64,000 nt of DNA from an uncultured Collinsella sp. (GCA_958452935.1 CAUDVX010000001.1:137753-201752), one strand, 5' to 3'; positions 20,917 through 29,801 are shown, counted from the first letter of the stretch. The notes: generated by a model from the sequence alone, not told the origin. Numbers and translations: made by a program.

Positions 20917-22009
20917 CCATGCTCACCACCTTGGCTCGATCAAGCAGGCCATCGGTAAAATACCCCAGATTGGTGGTGGTTATGACTGTCTGGATATCAT
21001 CACCGATCAGCTGCAGAAAAGCGCCTCGGCGCCCGGCGTCGAGCTCGCTCATCACGTCGTCCAGGAGCAGCAGTGGCGCAGTGCCCAGGATATCGCGCGC
21101 CACGGCCACTTCTGCCACCTTCCAGGCAAGCACTAGCGTTCGCTGCTGGCCCTGGCTGGCAAATGAACGGGCCGATCGGCCCGCGACGGAAAACTCAATC
21201 TCGTCGCGATGCGGACCCACGAGCGTCACGCCGCGGCGGATCTCCTCGTCAGCGCGCTCATCGAGCGCCGAGAGCATGTGCTCATACGCCCACCCCCTGA
21301 GCTCGTCGCGATCCTCGGTGCGAGGCAGGTCGCCAAGCGTGGACACATAGGACACACCGGCGGGCTCGCCGGATGCCACGCGGCCATAGGCGTCGCGCAC
21401 ATGGCCCGACAGTCGGTCGAGCAGGGCCAGACGATGCACGAGCAGGGCCGAACCGGCGCGGGCGATAGATTCGTTCCAGGCGCCGAGCATCTCGCGGCAG
21501 CACCAGGTCTCCTTGAGCAGGGCATTGCGCTGGGTCACGCAGCGCCCGTAGGCACTAGCCAGATCGGCATAGCGCGCACTCAGCTGAACGCCAAAGTCGT
21601 CAAGTGCGGTGCGGCGCACGCTGGCACCCCGCTTGACCATATCCAGGTGGTCCGGGCAAAACAGAACGCTCGGCAGCACCCCGCGCACGCCGGACGCAGC
21701 GCAGCGCTTGCCGTTGCGACTAAACGAACGCTTGCCATCTTCCACGCTCAGTCCCATGTCCAGCACGCGCCCATCGCCTTCGAGCCTCAGCTCGACCTTG
21801 CATGAGCCCACGCCGTCGTGCACGAGCTCGGCTGCGGTCGGATGCCTAAACGAGGCGCCACTCGTCAAAAGCTGCAGCGCCTCTATGAGGTTGGTCTTTC
21901 CCGCCGCGTTGGGACCTGCGAGCACTGTCACACCGTCGCTCAGGGCAAGGCGGTAACTGTCGAAGCTGCGATAGCGCGCAACGGAAAGATCGCGTGCGAA
22001 CATGGTCAT
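20903..22009 (-). CDS. recF: DNA replication/repair protein RecF
   Basis: SMC-like ATPase that loads RecA at gaps. 368 residues. Walker A GPNAAGKTNLIEA, signature SRSFASQGQQRTLVLA, Walker B LLLLDDVMSELD, and the terminal TTTNLGYF segment are all present. Lies 8 nt after dnaN on the same strand and overlaps the DUF721 gene, giving the order dnaA-dnaN-recF-DciA. Confidence 0.96.
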   Translation of the reverse strand: MTMFARDLSVARYRSFDSYRLALSDGVTVLAGPNAAGKTNLIEALQLLTSGASFRHPTAAELVHDGVGSCKVELRLEGDGRVLDMGLSVEDGKRSFSRNGKRCAASGVRGVLPSVLFCPDHLDMVKRGASVRRTALDDFGVQLSARYADLASAYGRCVTQRNALLKETWCCREMLGAWNESIARAGSALLVHRLALLDRLSGHVRDAYGRVASGEPAGVSYVSTLGDLPRTEDRDELRGWAYEHMLSALDERADEEIRRGVTLVGPHRDEIEFSVAGRSARSFASQGQQRTLVLAWKVAEVAVARDILGTAPLLLLDDVMSELDAGRRGAFLQLIGDDIQTVITTTNLGYFTDGLLDRAKVVSMGEAC

Positions 22010-22017
22010 GGGCAGTG

Positions 22018-23121
22018 CTAGATGCGTACCGGCATGACCAGGTACAGGTAGTTGATCTTGTCGTAGGACTTGAAGATGCCAGCCTGCGAATAGCTCTTGA
22101 GCTCCAGCGTGATCTCCTTCTCCTTGGACAGGGCATTGAGGCAGCCAAAGATGTAGTGGTAGTTGAAGGCGATGGTGCCCGACTCGCCCTCGGCCTCGAC
22201 ATCGATCGTCTCCTGCGCCAGATCCTGGTCGTTGGAAATGGAGGACAGGCCCATCTGGCCGTTCTCAACATCGATCTCAAACTTGACAGCGGGGTTGGCG
22301 CTCGCGATAACGGCCACACGTTTAAGGGCGGCGTTAAAGGCGGCTACGTCGATCTTGACGCTCGTCACGCACGAATCGGGGATGAGCTGCTTGTAATTGG
22401 GATATACGCCCTCGATGCGGCGCGACACGTAGGTGGTGTTGCCGGCCTCAAAGACAACCTGGGTGTCGGTTGCGCCGATCATGATGGTCGCCTGGCTTGC
22501 CATGATGCTCAGCGCGTCGTTGAAGGCGTCGGCAGGCACGTTGAGCTCAAAGGAACCTTCGAGGGTCGAGGTCTCGACCTGCGTATCGCACACGGCCAGT
22601 CGGAAGGAATCGGTCGCGACCAGGCGCACGGTGTTGTTCTCGACCTTCATGTGCACGCCACCCAGGATGGGGCGGGCCTTGTCGGTCGAGGTGACGCGCC
22701 ATACGCGGCTCACCATTTCGGACAGGATATCGGTCGGCAGCTCGACGGCGCTCTCGATGGCGTATGCCGGGAACTCGGGAAAGTCGTTGGCATCGAGCGT
22801 GTTGAGGCGAAAAGAGCTCTTCTCGCAGCCAATCAAAACCTGACGCTCGGACAGCTCAAAGGTGACCGGGGCATCGGGAAGGGTCTTGGTGATATTGGAG
22901 AGCATCTTGCATGGAATCACCATCTCGCCCTCCTCTTCGACATGAGCCGCAATGCGGTGACGAATCGAGATGGTGTAGTTGGAGGTCTGGAATTCCAAGA
23001 TGCCGTCTTGTGCCTTAACGAGCACGCCCGACAGAATGGGAAGGGTGGATGCCGAAGCGACGCCTTTCATAACGACGCCGATGGCTTGCGTAAGCGAGCT
23101 CTGGCTGACGGTGAACTTCAT
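22018..23121 (-). CDS. dnaN: DNA polymerase III sliding clamp (beta subunit)
   Basis: Forms the dimeric ring that tethers the polymerase. 367 residues, with the three repeated clamp folds; recognisable parts are MKFTVSQSSLTQAI, ATDSFRLAV and the C-terminal YLVMPVRI that builds the peptide-binding pocket. ATG at 23121 follows AAAGG. The AT-rich origin segment lies directly upstream. Confidence 0.97.
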   Translation of the reverse strand: MKFTVSQSSLTQAIGVVMKGVASASTLPILSGVLVKAQDGILEFQTSNYTISIRHRIAAHVEEEGEMVIPCKMLSNITKTLPDAPVTFELSERQVLIGCEKSSFRLNTLDANDFPEFPAYAIESAVELPTDILSEMVSRVWRVTSTDKARPILGGVHMKVENNTVRLVATDSFRLAVCDTQVETSTLEGSFELNVPADAFNDALSIMASQATIMIGATDTQVVFEAGNTTYVSRRIEGVYPNYKQLIPDSCVTSVKIDVAAFNAALKRVAVIASANPAVKFEIDVENGQMGLSSISNDQDLAQETIDVEAEGESGTIAFNYHYIFGCLNALSKEKEITLELKSYSQAGIFKSYDKINYLYLVMPVRI

Positions 23122-23359
23122 CTTTTAATACCTTTCTATAGATATAAATATCTTAATAATAGTAATAGTACTGACGAAACTGTTGATTACTTCTAAAAGT
23201 GCAGGTCAGCCCTAAAAAGAGAATCGACAGGAACTTGTGTGCAACCGGGTATGTTTTCCACGTTCAAAACCTGCGCAAAACTTTTCATCACCGCGGCTCG
23301 AGTTTTTGACACCTTATAACCGACGTTTCGACAAGTTTTCAACAGGTGTGTCCATTTAC
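23122..23359. other. Origin segment 1 (dnaA-dnaN gap) with DnaA-trios and DnaA-box-like sites
   Basis: An AT-rich stretch (about 23121-23170) carries five DnaA-trio units TAA TAA TAG TAA TAG (23154-23168). Ten nt further, TGTTGATTA (23181-23189) resembles the local box; TTTTCCACG (23254-23262) and TTTTCAACA (23336-23344) follow. Trios next to a box define the unwinding site in Bacillus; here the order and polarity match. The role is inferred from that model. Confidence 0.65.
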
Positions 23360-25084
23360 CTACGAGCGCAGTGTAATTTTATCGCGCAGCGACTTGAGGT
23401 CTTCGGTAACGGTCCGGTCTTCCTGAATCATCTTCTGAACCTTTTTATAGCTCGTGCTGACGGTCGAGTGGTTGCGGTTGCCAAACTCGGCGCCCACGGC
23501 CGTCGTCGTCATCTCGCACATCTCGATCGCCAGGTAGATAGCGATATGGCGCGCCTTGGCGATATTGGCGTTGCGGCGAGGCCCGATGAGTTCCTCGTGC
23601 GTCACACCGTATTGCTCCTCGATGACGGACTGGACCGTCTGCACATTGATCTTCTTGGCCGATGTGTCGAAGTACTGGTTGGCGATGGCGTCGATGTCGT
23701 CAAAGGTGAGCTCCCCGCCCTCGCGCTCGCGATCGCCCGCTTCGCCGGCACAACGCTCGCAAAAGCTCTCGAGCTCGCGGATGTTGGTGCCCGAGACCTC
23801 GGCCATGTGTTTAAAGTGCGCGTCGGTCAGATGTCCGCCGTCGCCCCCGTAGGCCGCTAACAGCGAGTCGTTGCCTGCCTCGGGTGCGGCGGCGATCGTA
23901 TTCTCGTAATAACGCTGCAAAATCTTGTACTTCATCTCGTAGCTGGGCTCCGCCACCAGGCACAGCAGACCGGCATTAAAGCGACTGGTCAGGCGCTCGT
24001 CCATATTAAGGTCCTTGGGGGCGCGGTCGGCGGCGATCACGACCTTCTTGTTGTTACGGATGAATTCGTCCATCAACTGGAAGAAGTAATCCACGCTCGC
24101 GCGCTTGCCAATGATGTTCTGGATGTCATCGATGATGAGCACGTCGACGCCGTGGTACGCCTGCATAATGGGGGCGTTGCTCTTCTTTTGGCGGTCGAAT
24201 TCCGTCATCAAGTCGTCCAGATATGCCTGCGAGTTGGCGTACTTCACCTTGATCTCGGGCGATTTCTCCGCCAGCTCGTTTTTGATGGCGAGCAGCAGGT
24301 GCGTCTTGCCCAGGCCCGATTTGCCGTAGATGAACAGCGACGTGCAGGTGCCGGGCGTGTCTGCAAGCATGGCGAATTTGAGCGCCGATCGGTAGGCAAG
24401 ACTGTTCTCCGGTCCGAAGACGAAGTTTTCAAACGTGAATTTCGAATTCGCCGCGAGGGGTGCCCCGTCTGCGTTTTTCTCGACTGCCGCCGGGGCCGCC
24501 GCCGAAGGTGCTGCCGGCGCTGCGGACGAACTCGCGCTTTTCGCCGGTGGCCTGCCATTCATTTGGGTCATCATGCGGCGGAAATCGTCGGCGGACAACG
24601 TGTTTTTAATTGCAATGCCCGATTCCTCGCCGGGTGTCGTCTCGTGTGCGACGGGCATATGCGTGGCGGTCGGGATGGGCGAGGGGGCTGGCTCTACCGC
24701 CGGTGCGACCGAAGCGGTCGGCTGCGGTGCCATGGTTTCACGGGAAACATCGTCGCGTCGAGGCTCGGGCGCCGGCGTTGCCGCTGCGGTGGCGGTCACT
24801 GCCGAGTGAGTGTCCGGGGCCGTATTTGCCGAGGCGCCTTGCGGTGCCACGATATTGAGCGCGATCGGTGCAAAGGCGATCTCTTCTAGGTACGCCTCGA
24901 TGGTCGGCTGATGCTTTTTGAGCTGAGCGATGGCAAAGCGCGAAGGGGCCTCAATCGTCAGAGTGTCCTCGGTTAAACTTACGGCGCGCGATTGTCCCAG
25001 CATGTTGATGAGGCGTGCATCTTGGCCGTCGCGCTGACAAAAGGCGATGGCATCTCCCAGGATGATGCTTGCTTCCTCGTCCAC
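23360..25084 (-). CDS. dnaA: Chromosomal replication initiator DnaA
   Basis: Binds oriC and opens the duplex. 574 residues, longer than usual because domain II is a Pro/Ala/Thr-rich linker of about 130 residues (82-212). Domain III has Walker A GKSGLGKTHLL (about 254-264) and Walker B VLIIDDIQNI; domain IV has the DnaA signature AKARHIAIYLAIEM and GNRNHSTVSTSYKKV, which reads the boxes. GTG start. A 14/16 match to parS lies inside the linker coding sequence. The upstream gene is an ATPase-winged-helix protein, not rpmH as in the classical order. Confidence 0.97.
   Translation of the reverse strand: MDEEASIILGDAIAFCQRDGQDARLINMLGQSRAVSLTEDTLTIEAPSRFAIAQLKKHQPTIEAYLEEIAFAPIALNIVAPQGASANTAPDTHSAVTATAAATPAPEPRRDDVSRETMAPQPTASVAPAVEPAPSPIPTATHMPVAHETTPGEESGIAIKNTLSADDFRRMMTQMNGRPPAKSASSSAAPAAPSAAAPAAVEKNADGAPLAANSKFTFENFVFGPENSLAYRSALKFAMLADTPGTCTSLFIYGKSGLGKTHLLLAIKNELAEKSPEIKVKYANSQAYLDDLMTEFDRQKKSNAPIMQAYHGVDVLIIDDIQNIIGKRASVDYFFQLMDEFIRNNKKVVIAADRAPKDLNMDERLTSRFNAGLLCLVAEPSYEMKYKILQRYYENTIAAAPEAGNDSLLAAYGGDGGHLTDAHFKHMAEVSGTNIRELESFCERCAGEAGDREREGGELTFDDIDAIANQYFDTSAKKINVQTVQSVIEEQYGVTHEELIGPRRNANIAKARHIAIYLAIEMCEMTTTAVGAEFGNRNHSTVSTSYKKVQKMIQEDRTVTEDLKSLRDKITLRS
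24734..24749. promoter_or_regulatory. Degenerate parS site inside dnaA
   Basis: GGTTTCACGGGAAACA matches the 16-nt consensus TGTTTCACGTGAAACA at 14 positions and retains both GTTTC/GAAAC half-sites. It encodes linker residues of DnaA (DVSRET region), which are free to vary, so conservation of the DNA site is plausible. Confidence 0.55.
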
Positions 25085-25099
25085 TGTTTCTCCCGCTCC

Positions 25100-26452
25100 T
25101 TAACTTTGGGCTCGCACGCGAGCGCTGCCTATTTCGGTCAGATGATATTTCTGGCCATGTTTGATTATCAAGCCGGCCTGTGCCAAGTCGTTGAGCGTTC
25201 GCGACCACGTGGGCGCTGAGTTTCCAAACGCTCGTGCCAGGTCGGTTGCGCCACACTCCTGGTTTTGAGCCAGATAGCCCAGTGCCGCTTCGCCGCGCTC
25301 GCTCACAAATACGTTTTGCTGCGGCTGTGCATATTGATTCGCCGCATTAGGATACATCATTTGAGCTGCTGGTTGTTGAGAACTCTGCATGGGCAGCGGC
25401 TGCTGTTGAAAACTTTGAGGCCACTGTTGGTAAGGCTGCGGGGGCATCTGCTGGGCCCATGGGTTGTACTGCGCCTGGGGCATCTGTTGGTACGGCTGCT
25501 GGTATCCCAGCGGGTATTGCTGGGGGTATGCCTGCGCATATCCCGTTTGCGGTGCGTATTGAGCCGGATACCCTTGCGGGTTCGGTTGATAGGACATCTG
25601 CTGTGCGGCCGGTGCGCCCGCCATCTGCTGCAAGGTTCCCGCGTCCTGGCCCATCGCTGGCTTTGCATCGGGTATGTTTTGGGGAATCGCGCCCGAGGGT
25701 GCCTGGAGCTCTTGCATGGGGGCCATGCCAGGCTGCTGCATGGGGGCCATTTGCTGTTGCACCTGTTGCATCGCTGCGGGTTGCTGCGTGAAGGCGCCCG
25801 GCATGGGATATGCCTGCTGCTCTGTTTCGGGCCGCACGGCTGCCCCGCGCCCGCCAGCACGTTCGATTTCCTGCACGCGCTTGGGGTCCAGACTTACCGT
25901 CACGACGGTGCCGTTGCCCATGTTGTCCTCGATGGAGACGGCGCCGCCGGCGTTTTCCAAGTACTCCTGTACCATGGGAAACCCGGCGCCGGTGCCGCGG
26001 ATATACCGTTTCATCTTGCTGTTTGCGCTGGTTACGCCAAAGTCGAAGGCACGCTCTTTGTCGTCGATGCCCGGACCCTGATCGGCAAAGCGGATGGTAT
26101 CGCCACCGTCGAGAATTGAGATGATGGGCTCTGCGAAATGCGCGTGGATAAAGTTTTCGACAATCTCGCGGATAACCATCAGCGAGATGCGTCCTCCCTG
26201 TTCTTTCATGCACTGATAGACGGTGTTAGTTGTCTCTTCCAAGTAGGTACGGACGTCTTGTGGTTCGATGACGATGACACGTGGTGTCGACAGCATGTCG
26301 TCGTAGACCGCGATGCGCGCTGCATACATAGCCTTTGGTGCTTGTGCGGTGACCTGCTCGCTCTCGTTGCGTTCTTCGCGCACGCCGGTGATGTGCTCGT
26401 TGTCGGGTGCCGGATCACCGGAATCGACCATGGTGTAGAAGTCGTCAGACAT
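25100..26452 (-). CDS. HATPase-Gln/Pro linker-winged helix protein next to dnaA
   Basis: 450-residue soluble protein of unusual architecture. Residues 85-190 form a GHKL ATPase domain of the anti-sigma-kinase or histidine-kinase type: N-box IREIVENFIHAHF, G1 FADQGPGID, G2 IRGTGAGFPMVQEYLENAGG. No phosphoacceptor or DHp domain is visible. Residues 205-380 are a Gln/Pro/Met-rich low-complexity linker. Residues 381-450 form a winged-helix (SERGEAALGYLAQNQECGATDLARAF, then WSRTLNDLAQAGLII). It sits between dnaA (15 nt downstream) and the second cluster of DnaA boxes, so it is probably co-transcribed with dnaA. A link to replication control or sporulation-like switching is inference; no function known to me. 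Confidence 0.75.
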   Translation of the reverse strand: MSDDFYTMVDSGDPAPDNEHITGVREERNESEQVTAQAPKAMYAARIAVYDDMLSTPRVIVIEPQDVRTYLEETTNTVYQCMKEQGGRISLMVIREIVENFIHAHFAEPIISILDGGDTIRFADQGPGIDDKERAFDFGVTSANSKMKRYIRGTGAGFPMVQEYLENAGGAVSIEDNMGNGTVVTVSLDPKRVQEIERAGGRGAAVRPETEQQAYPMPGAFTQQPAAMQQVQQQMAPMQQPGMAPMQELQAPSGAIPQNIPDAKPAMGQDAGTLQQMAGAPAAQQMSYQPNPQGYPAQYAPQTGYAQAYPQQYPLGYQQPYQQMPQAQYNPWAQQMPPQPYQQWPQSFQQQPLPMQSSQQPAAQMMYPNAANQYAQPQQNVFVSERGEAALGYLAQNQECGATDLARAFGNSAPTWSRTLNDLAQAGLIIKHGQKYHLTEIGSARVRAQS

Positions 26453-26461
26453 GCCGCTCGC

Positions 26462-26640
26462 AATCTTTCAAAAGGTTTTGAACAAATAGTAGCTCACCAC
26501 GCAATGTTTCTCATCTTTCGACAAGTTTTCAAAACCTGTTGAAAACTTTGGAAAACGGACGAAAAGTTCTCAACATTTCCAACATGACCTGTTGAAAACT
26601 CGATGAAATTTCGTGAAAAGTTGCCTGCTGCCTCAAATGC
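26462..26640. other. Origin segment 2: cluster of DnaA-box-like 9-mers
   Basis: Two exact TGTTGAAAA boxes (26537-26545 and 26590-26598) plus variants TTTTGAACA (26476-26484), TTTTCAAAA (26526-26534) and TTCTCAACA (26567-26575). The same 9-mer occurs in the dnaA-dnaN gap. The gene strand switches here, the expected place for oriC. Confidence 0.75.
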
Positions 26641-26695
26641 CGGTTCTGCTTATGGGGGAACCGTGTACTCTTTGCAACCTTTCACCTTTGATTTC

Positions 26696-26725
26696 TTGAC
26701 ATTTGAACATTGATTTCCCTACAAT
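26696..26725 (+). promoter_or_regulatory. rpmH promoter
   Basis: TTGACA (26696-26701), 18-nt spacer, TACAAT (26720-26725), about 70 nt before the rpmH ATG and beside the DnaA-box cluster, so initiator occupancy could influence it. Confidence 0.75.
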
Positions 26726-26797
26726 CTTCAAGCTCACGTGTCTATATCTGCGTCCGCGCCCCCGCGGACACTCGAAATGCAGCAGGAGGAACTTAAG

Positions 26798-26932
26798 ATG
26801 AAGCGTACGTATCAGCCTAATAAGCGTAAGCGTGCCAAGACCCATGGCTTCCGTGCCCGTATGGCCACTAAGGGTGGTCGTGCCGTGCTCGCCCGTCGTC
26901 GCGCCAAGGGCCGCAAGCGTCTCACTGTCTAG
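26798..26932 (+). CDS. rpmH: 50S ribosomal protein L34
   Basis: 44-residue, very basic ribosomal protein with the complete family sequence pattern [19 protein letters not shown] to KGRKRLTV. The ATG at 26798 follows AGGAGG. First gene of the rightward origin cluster rpmH-rnpA-yidD-yidC-jag. Confidence 0.97.
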   Translation: MKRTYQPNKRKRAKTHGFRARMATKGGRAVLARRRAKGRKRLTV

Positions 26933-26952
26933 CAGCGATACACACATCTCGC

Positions 26953-27291
26953 ATGAAGACTATTAAGTCTCGGCAAGATTTCGAGCATGTGTTCAGTCAG
27001 GGGCGTCGTTTCAATCACCCTCTGATTCGAATGACCATATGTGAATCGGTTGGCGAAGGCGACTCCGGAAGGGTCGCCTTCGTTGGTGCTAAACGACTCG
27101 GTTGTGCTGTCGTGCGCAACCGATCTAAGCGTGTGATGCGCGAGGCCGCCCGCAGCTGTGGATTTCCCGTTGCGGGTTATGACATCATCTTGTTCGCGAC
27201 TCCCAAGACGAGGGTTTCCTCGCCGGAGGAGATGGACAAGGCGTTGCGTTCGCTTATGAAACGCGCCGGCGTTGCCGGGGAGGAGCGATGA
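26953..27291 (+). CDS. rnpA: Ribonuclease P protein component
   Basis: Protein cofactor of RNase P, which matures tRNA 5' ends. 112 residues, basic; signature RNRSKRVMREAAR is intact, as is the N-terminal FEHVFSQGRRF. Ends overlapping yidD by 4 nt (ATGA). Confidence 0.96.
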   Translation: MKTIKSRQDFEHVFSQGRRFNHPLIRMTICESVGEGDSGRVAFVGAKRLGCAVVRNRSKRVMREAARSCGFPVAGYDIILFATPKTRVSSPEEMDKALRSLMKRAGVAGEER

Positions 27292-27512
27292 GCAATCACG
27301 TTTTGCGACGTGTTGCCATCGCTCCTATTCGCATATATCAACAGGTTGTTTCGCCCTTATTACCTGACGCCTGCATTTATTACCCAACGTGCTCGCAATA
27401 CGCCGTTCAGGCGATTGAGAAGTACGGTGTTTTGAGAGGCTGCTGGCTTGCCGTGAGGCGCATCGCTCGCTGCAATCCCCTGCACGTCGGCGGTTATGAC
27501 CCTGTGCCTTAG
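27288..27512 (+). CDS. yidD: Membrane protein insertion efficiency factor YidD
   Basis: 74-residue peripheral membrane protein with an amphipathic N-terminus and three conserved cysteines (YYPTCSQYAVQAIEKYG, RGCWLA, RCNPLHVGGYDPVP). It overlaps rnpA and precedes yidC by about 30 nt, the standard arrangement. Confidence 0.95.
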   Translation: MSNHVLRRVAIAPIRIYQQVVSPLLPDACIYYPTCSQYAVQAIEKYGVLRGCWLAVRRIARCNPLHVGGYDPVP

Positions 27513-27541
27513 CGGGCACTCGCTATCGGAGGAAAACTTAC

Positions 27542-28312
27542 ATGTGGGATTGGATCGTTAACATCCTTTTTGAGCTGCTCAAGCTCATCCAGACCTTTGC
27601 GGTCGACTGGGGCCTGTCCATCATCATTTTGGTGGTCATCATCCGTCTGCTGCTGACGCCGCTTATGCTCAAGTCGACCAAGTCGACGGCTCGCATGCAG
27701 GTGCTGCAGCCTAAGATGCTCGAGATCCAGGAGCGCTATGCCGACGATCCCCAGCGTCAGGCCGAGGAGATGCAGAAGTTCTACAGCGAGAACAAGTTCA
27801 ACCCCATGGCTGGTTGTCTGCCGCTGTTGATCCAGATGCCCGTCCTGTTCGCCCTGTTTACGCTACTGCGTAACCTGCCGAACTACTTTAGCGACGGCAC
27901 GTTCTCGTTCTTCAACATCCTGCCTGACCTTACCACCACGCCGAGCGCTTCCTTTGCCGATGGCTTTATGGTTGCGCTGCCTGCGCTGGTTTGCCTGATT
28001 CTGTTCGCTGTCTTGACCCTGATTCCGCAGCTGTATATGTCTCGCAATCAGACCGGTCAGCAGGCCCAGAGCATGCGCATGATGGCCGTTGTCATGACCG
28101 TCATGATGCTTTGGATGGGCTGGAGCCTGCCCGTCGGCGTTCTGCTTTACTACGATGTGTCTTCTGCCTGGCAGGTTATCCAGCAGATCTTCGTGACGCA
28201 GAAGGTTATCGACAAGGCCAAGGCCGATGAGGAGGAGCGCCTCAAGAACGCTCCGCTACAGGTCGAGGTTACCCGTCGCGAGAAGAAGCCGCGTCCGCAC
28301 AAGAAGAAGTAG
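27542..28312 (+). CDS. yidC: Membrane protein insertase YidC/Oxa1 family
   Basis: 256-residue insertase with five membrane helices: helix 1 near 15-35, then the cytoplasmic hairpin (KSTARMQVLQPKMLEIQERYADDPQ) and helices at about 90, 145, 180 and 195. The Arg (IIRLLLTPL) that forms the hydrophilic groove is present. The C-terminus is highly basic for ribosome binding. ATG follows GGAGG. Confidence 0.96.
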   Translation: MWDWIVNILFELLKLIQTFAVDWGLSIIILVVIIRLLLTPLMLKSTKSTARMQVLQPKMLEIQERYADDPQRQAEEMQKFYSENKFNPMAGCLPLLIQMPVLFALFTLLRNLPNYFSDGTFSFFNILPDLTTTPSASFADGFMVALPALVCLILFAVLTLIPQLYMSRNQTGQQAQSMRMMAVVMTVMMLWMGWSLPVGVLLYYDVSSAWQVIQQIFVTQKVIDKAKADEEERLKNAPLQVEVTRREKKPRPHKKK

Positions 28313-28357
28313 TCGGGATATCAATCTTATTTAGGTACCTAACTTTTGGAGTACGTT

Positions 28358-28927
28358 ATGTCTGAAGAGATCATCGAGGATATGCTTGAGGAGGTTGCCC
28401 CGCAGATTGCGGGCGATTATCTCGAGATTGCACAGCGCTACAAGGCCGGTGAAGAGCTGACCGATGAGGAGCTCGACACCATTGCCGATGTTGCGATTTC
28501 TATTCTGCGTTCCATCCTTTCGCACTTCGATGCCGCCAACTCTCCTATTGATGAGTACGAGGGCGACGAGGGCGAGCTGATTCTGGATGTTACGGCTCCT
28601 GATCTTGCTGTTCTCATTGGCCGTCATGGTCGTACCCTTGATGCCCTTCAGGTTATGTTCTCTTTGCTGGTGAGCCGCAAGCTTGGCTTTAGGTATCCGG
28701 TTGTGGTTGACGTTGAGGGGTACAAGAGCCGTCGTCAGGACAAGGTTGCCTCTATGGCTCAGTCTGCCGCCGAGCGTGCCATTCGTACTCATAAGAGTGT
28801 TTCGCTTCCGCCCATGAATGCCTATGAGCGCCGACTGGTTCATATCGCACTTCGTGGTAATGATGCTGTAGACACCCATTCTGAGGGTTCTGACCCTGAT
28901 CGCCATGTGGTGATTGTTGCTCGATAA
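28358..28927 (+). CDS. jag: Jag/KhpB-like RNA-binding protein (KH and R3H domains)
   Basis: 189-residue RNA-binding protein. A KH domain (about 70-130) has the GxxG loop IGRHGRTLDALQ; the C-terminal R3H domain shows R....H (MNAYERRLVHIALR). The first 60 residues are acidic and helical instead of the usual Jag_N domain. The ATG at 28358 follows GGAG; a TTG four codons upstream is also in frame. Lies directly downstream of yidC, as in most Gram-positives. Family members bind small RNAs and affect cell elongation. Confidence 0.93.
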   Translation: MSEEIIEDMLEEVAPQIAGDYLEIAQRYKAGEELTDEELDTIADVAISILRSILSHFDAANSPIDEYEGDEGELILDVTAPDLAVLIGRHGRTLDALQVMFSLLVSRKLGFRYPVVVDVEGYKSRRQDKVASMAQSAAERAIRTHKSVSLPPMNAYERRLVHIALRGNDAVDTHSEGSDPDRHVVIVAR

Positions 28928-28945
28928 TCTACTCGAGCTTATGCT

Positions 28946-28977
28946 AAGGGGGCGTGGTTTCCACGTCCCCTTTTTTT
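28946..28977 (+). terminator. Terminator after jag
   Basis: Ten-bp stem GGGGGCGTGG/CCACGTCCCC with a TTT loop and a run of seven T. Confidence 0.88.
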
Positions 28978-29023
28978 GTCAAAAGTTCTCGATACACTGA
29001 TTTTTGTCAGAAAGGAGCTTCTG

Positions 29024-29761
29024 TTGTTTGTGCTTACAGATCAGCAGGCTGACGAGATGCTGAGTCGTCTAACTTCCTATTGCAAAGAGTATTCCCTGAG
29101 TGTAACTGATACTGAGCTGAGGAAATGTATTCAGCATTTGGATTTGGTTCTAGAAACAAATAGGACAACCAATCTCACCCGTATTCTTAACGTAGAAGAT
29201 GCTGCGGTACTTCATATCCTCGACTCACTTGTTTTGCTCCCTTATGTCAATAAGGCTCCTGAGGGAGCTTTGCTTGATATGGGAACAGGTGCTGGCTTTC
29301 CTGGTATTCCGTTAACGATAACAACGCATCGTAAAGCTACTTATATTGACTCTGTTGGCAAGAAGGTTGACGCTGTTAATTCTTTTGTTCTTGCTCTTGG
29401 ATTGAAATATGGTCATGCAGTTCATGATCGCCTCGAAGAATATGCTCGTAGCCATAAGAAGCAGTTCTCTGTTGTAACCGCCCGTGCATTGGCCCCTCTA
29501 CCGATTCTTGTTGAGTATGCGGCTCCGTACCTCAAGGATGGTGGGCTATTTGTTATCACGAAGGGCAATCCTACGGATGAGGAGCTTGCTTCCGGCATGT
29601 CAGCGGCTAAGATCTGCGGCTTCACTTTGCTTTTGAATGACGCAATCGATTTGCCTGAGGGCTTGGGTCACAGGGAGTTCATTGTTCTTAAGAAGAGTCA
29701 TCCGGCATCCGTTTCATTGCCTCGTGCAAATGGCATGGCCAAGAAGAATCCGCTTGCCTAG
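29024..29761 (+). CDS. rsmG: 16S rRNA (guanine527-N7)-methyltransferase RsmG
   Basis: Also called GidB; methylates G527 of 16S rRNA. About 245 residues. SAM-binding motif LLDMGTGAGFPGIPL, then TYIDSVGKKVDAVNSF and the ARALAPLP segment. I place the start at the TTG at 29024, 6 nt after AAAGGAG; GTG at 29030 is close by, and the frame extends back into the preceding terminator. Codon use from here through parB is visibly less GC-rich than in the neighbours. Three parS sites follow. Confidence 0.93.
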   Translation: MFVLTDQQADEMLSRLTSYCKEYSLSVTDTELRKCIQHLDLVLETNRTTNLTRILNVEDAAVLHILDSLVLLPYVNKAPEGALLDMGTGAGFPGIPLTITTHRKATYIDSVGKKVDAVNSFVLALGLKYGHAVHDRLEEYARSHKKQFSVVTARALAPLPILVEYAAPYLKDGGLFVITKGNPTDEELASGMSAAKICGFTLLLNDAIDLPEGLGHREFIVLKKSHPASVSLPRANGMAKKNPLA

Positions 29762-29762
29762 A

Positions 29763-29778
29763 TGTTTCACGTGAAACA
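29763..29778. promoter_or_regulatory. parS site 1
   Basis: Perfect 16-nt parS TGTTTCACGTGAAACA, two nt after the rsmG stop. ParB binds here to nucleate the partition complex. Confidence 0.97.
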
Positions 29779-29801
29779 TAATGGATACTAACAACTTGCA
29801 G

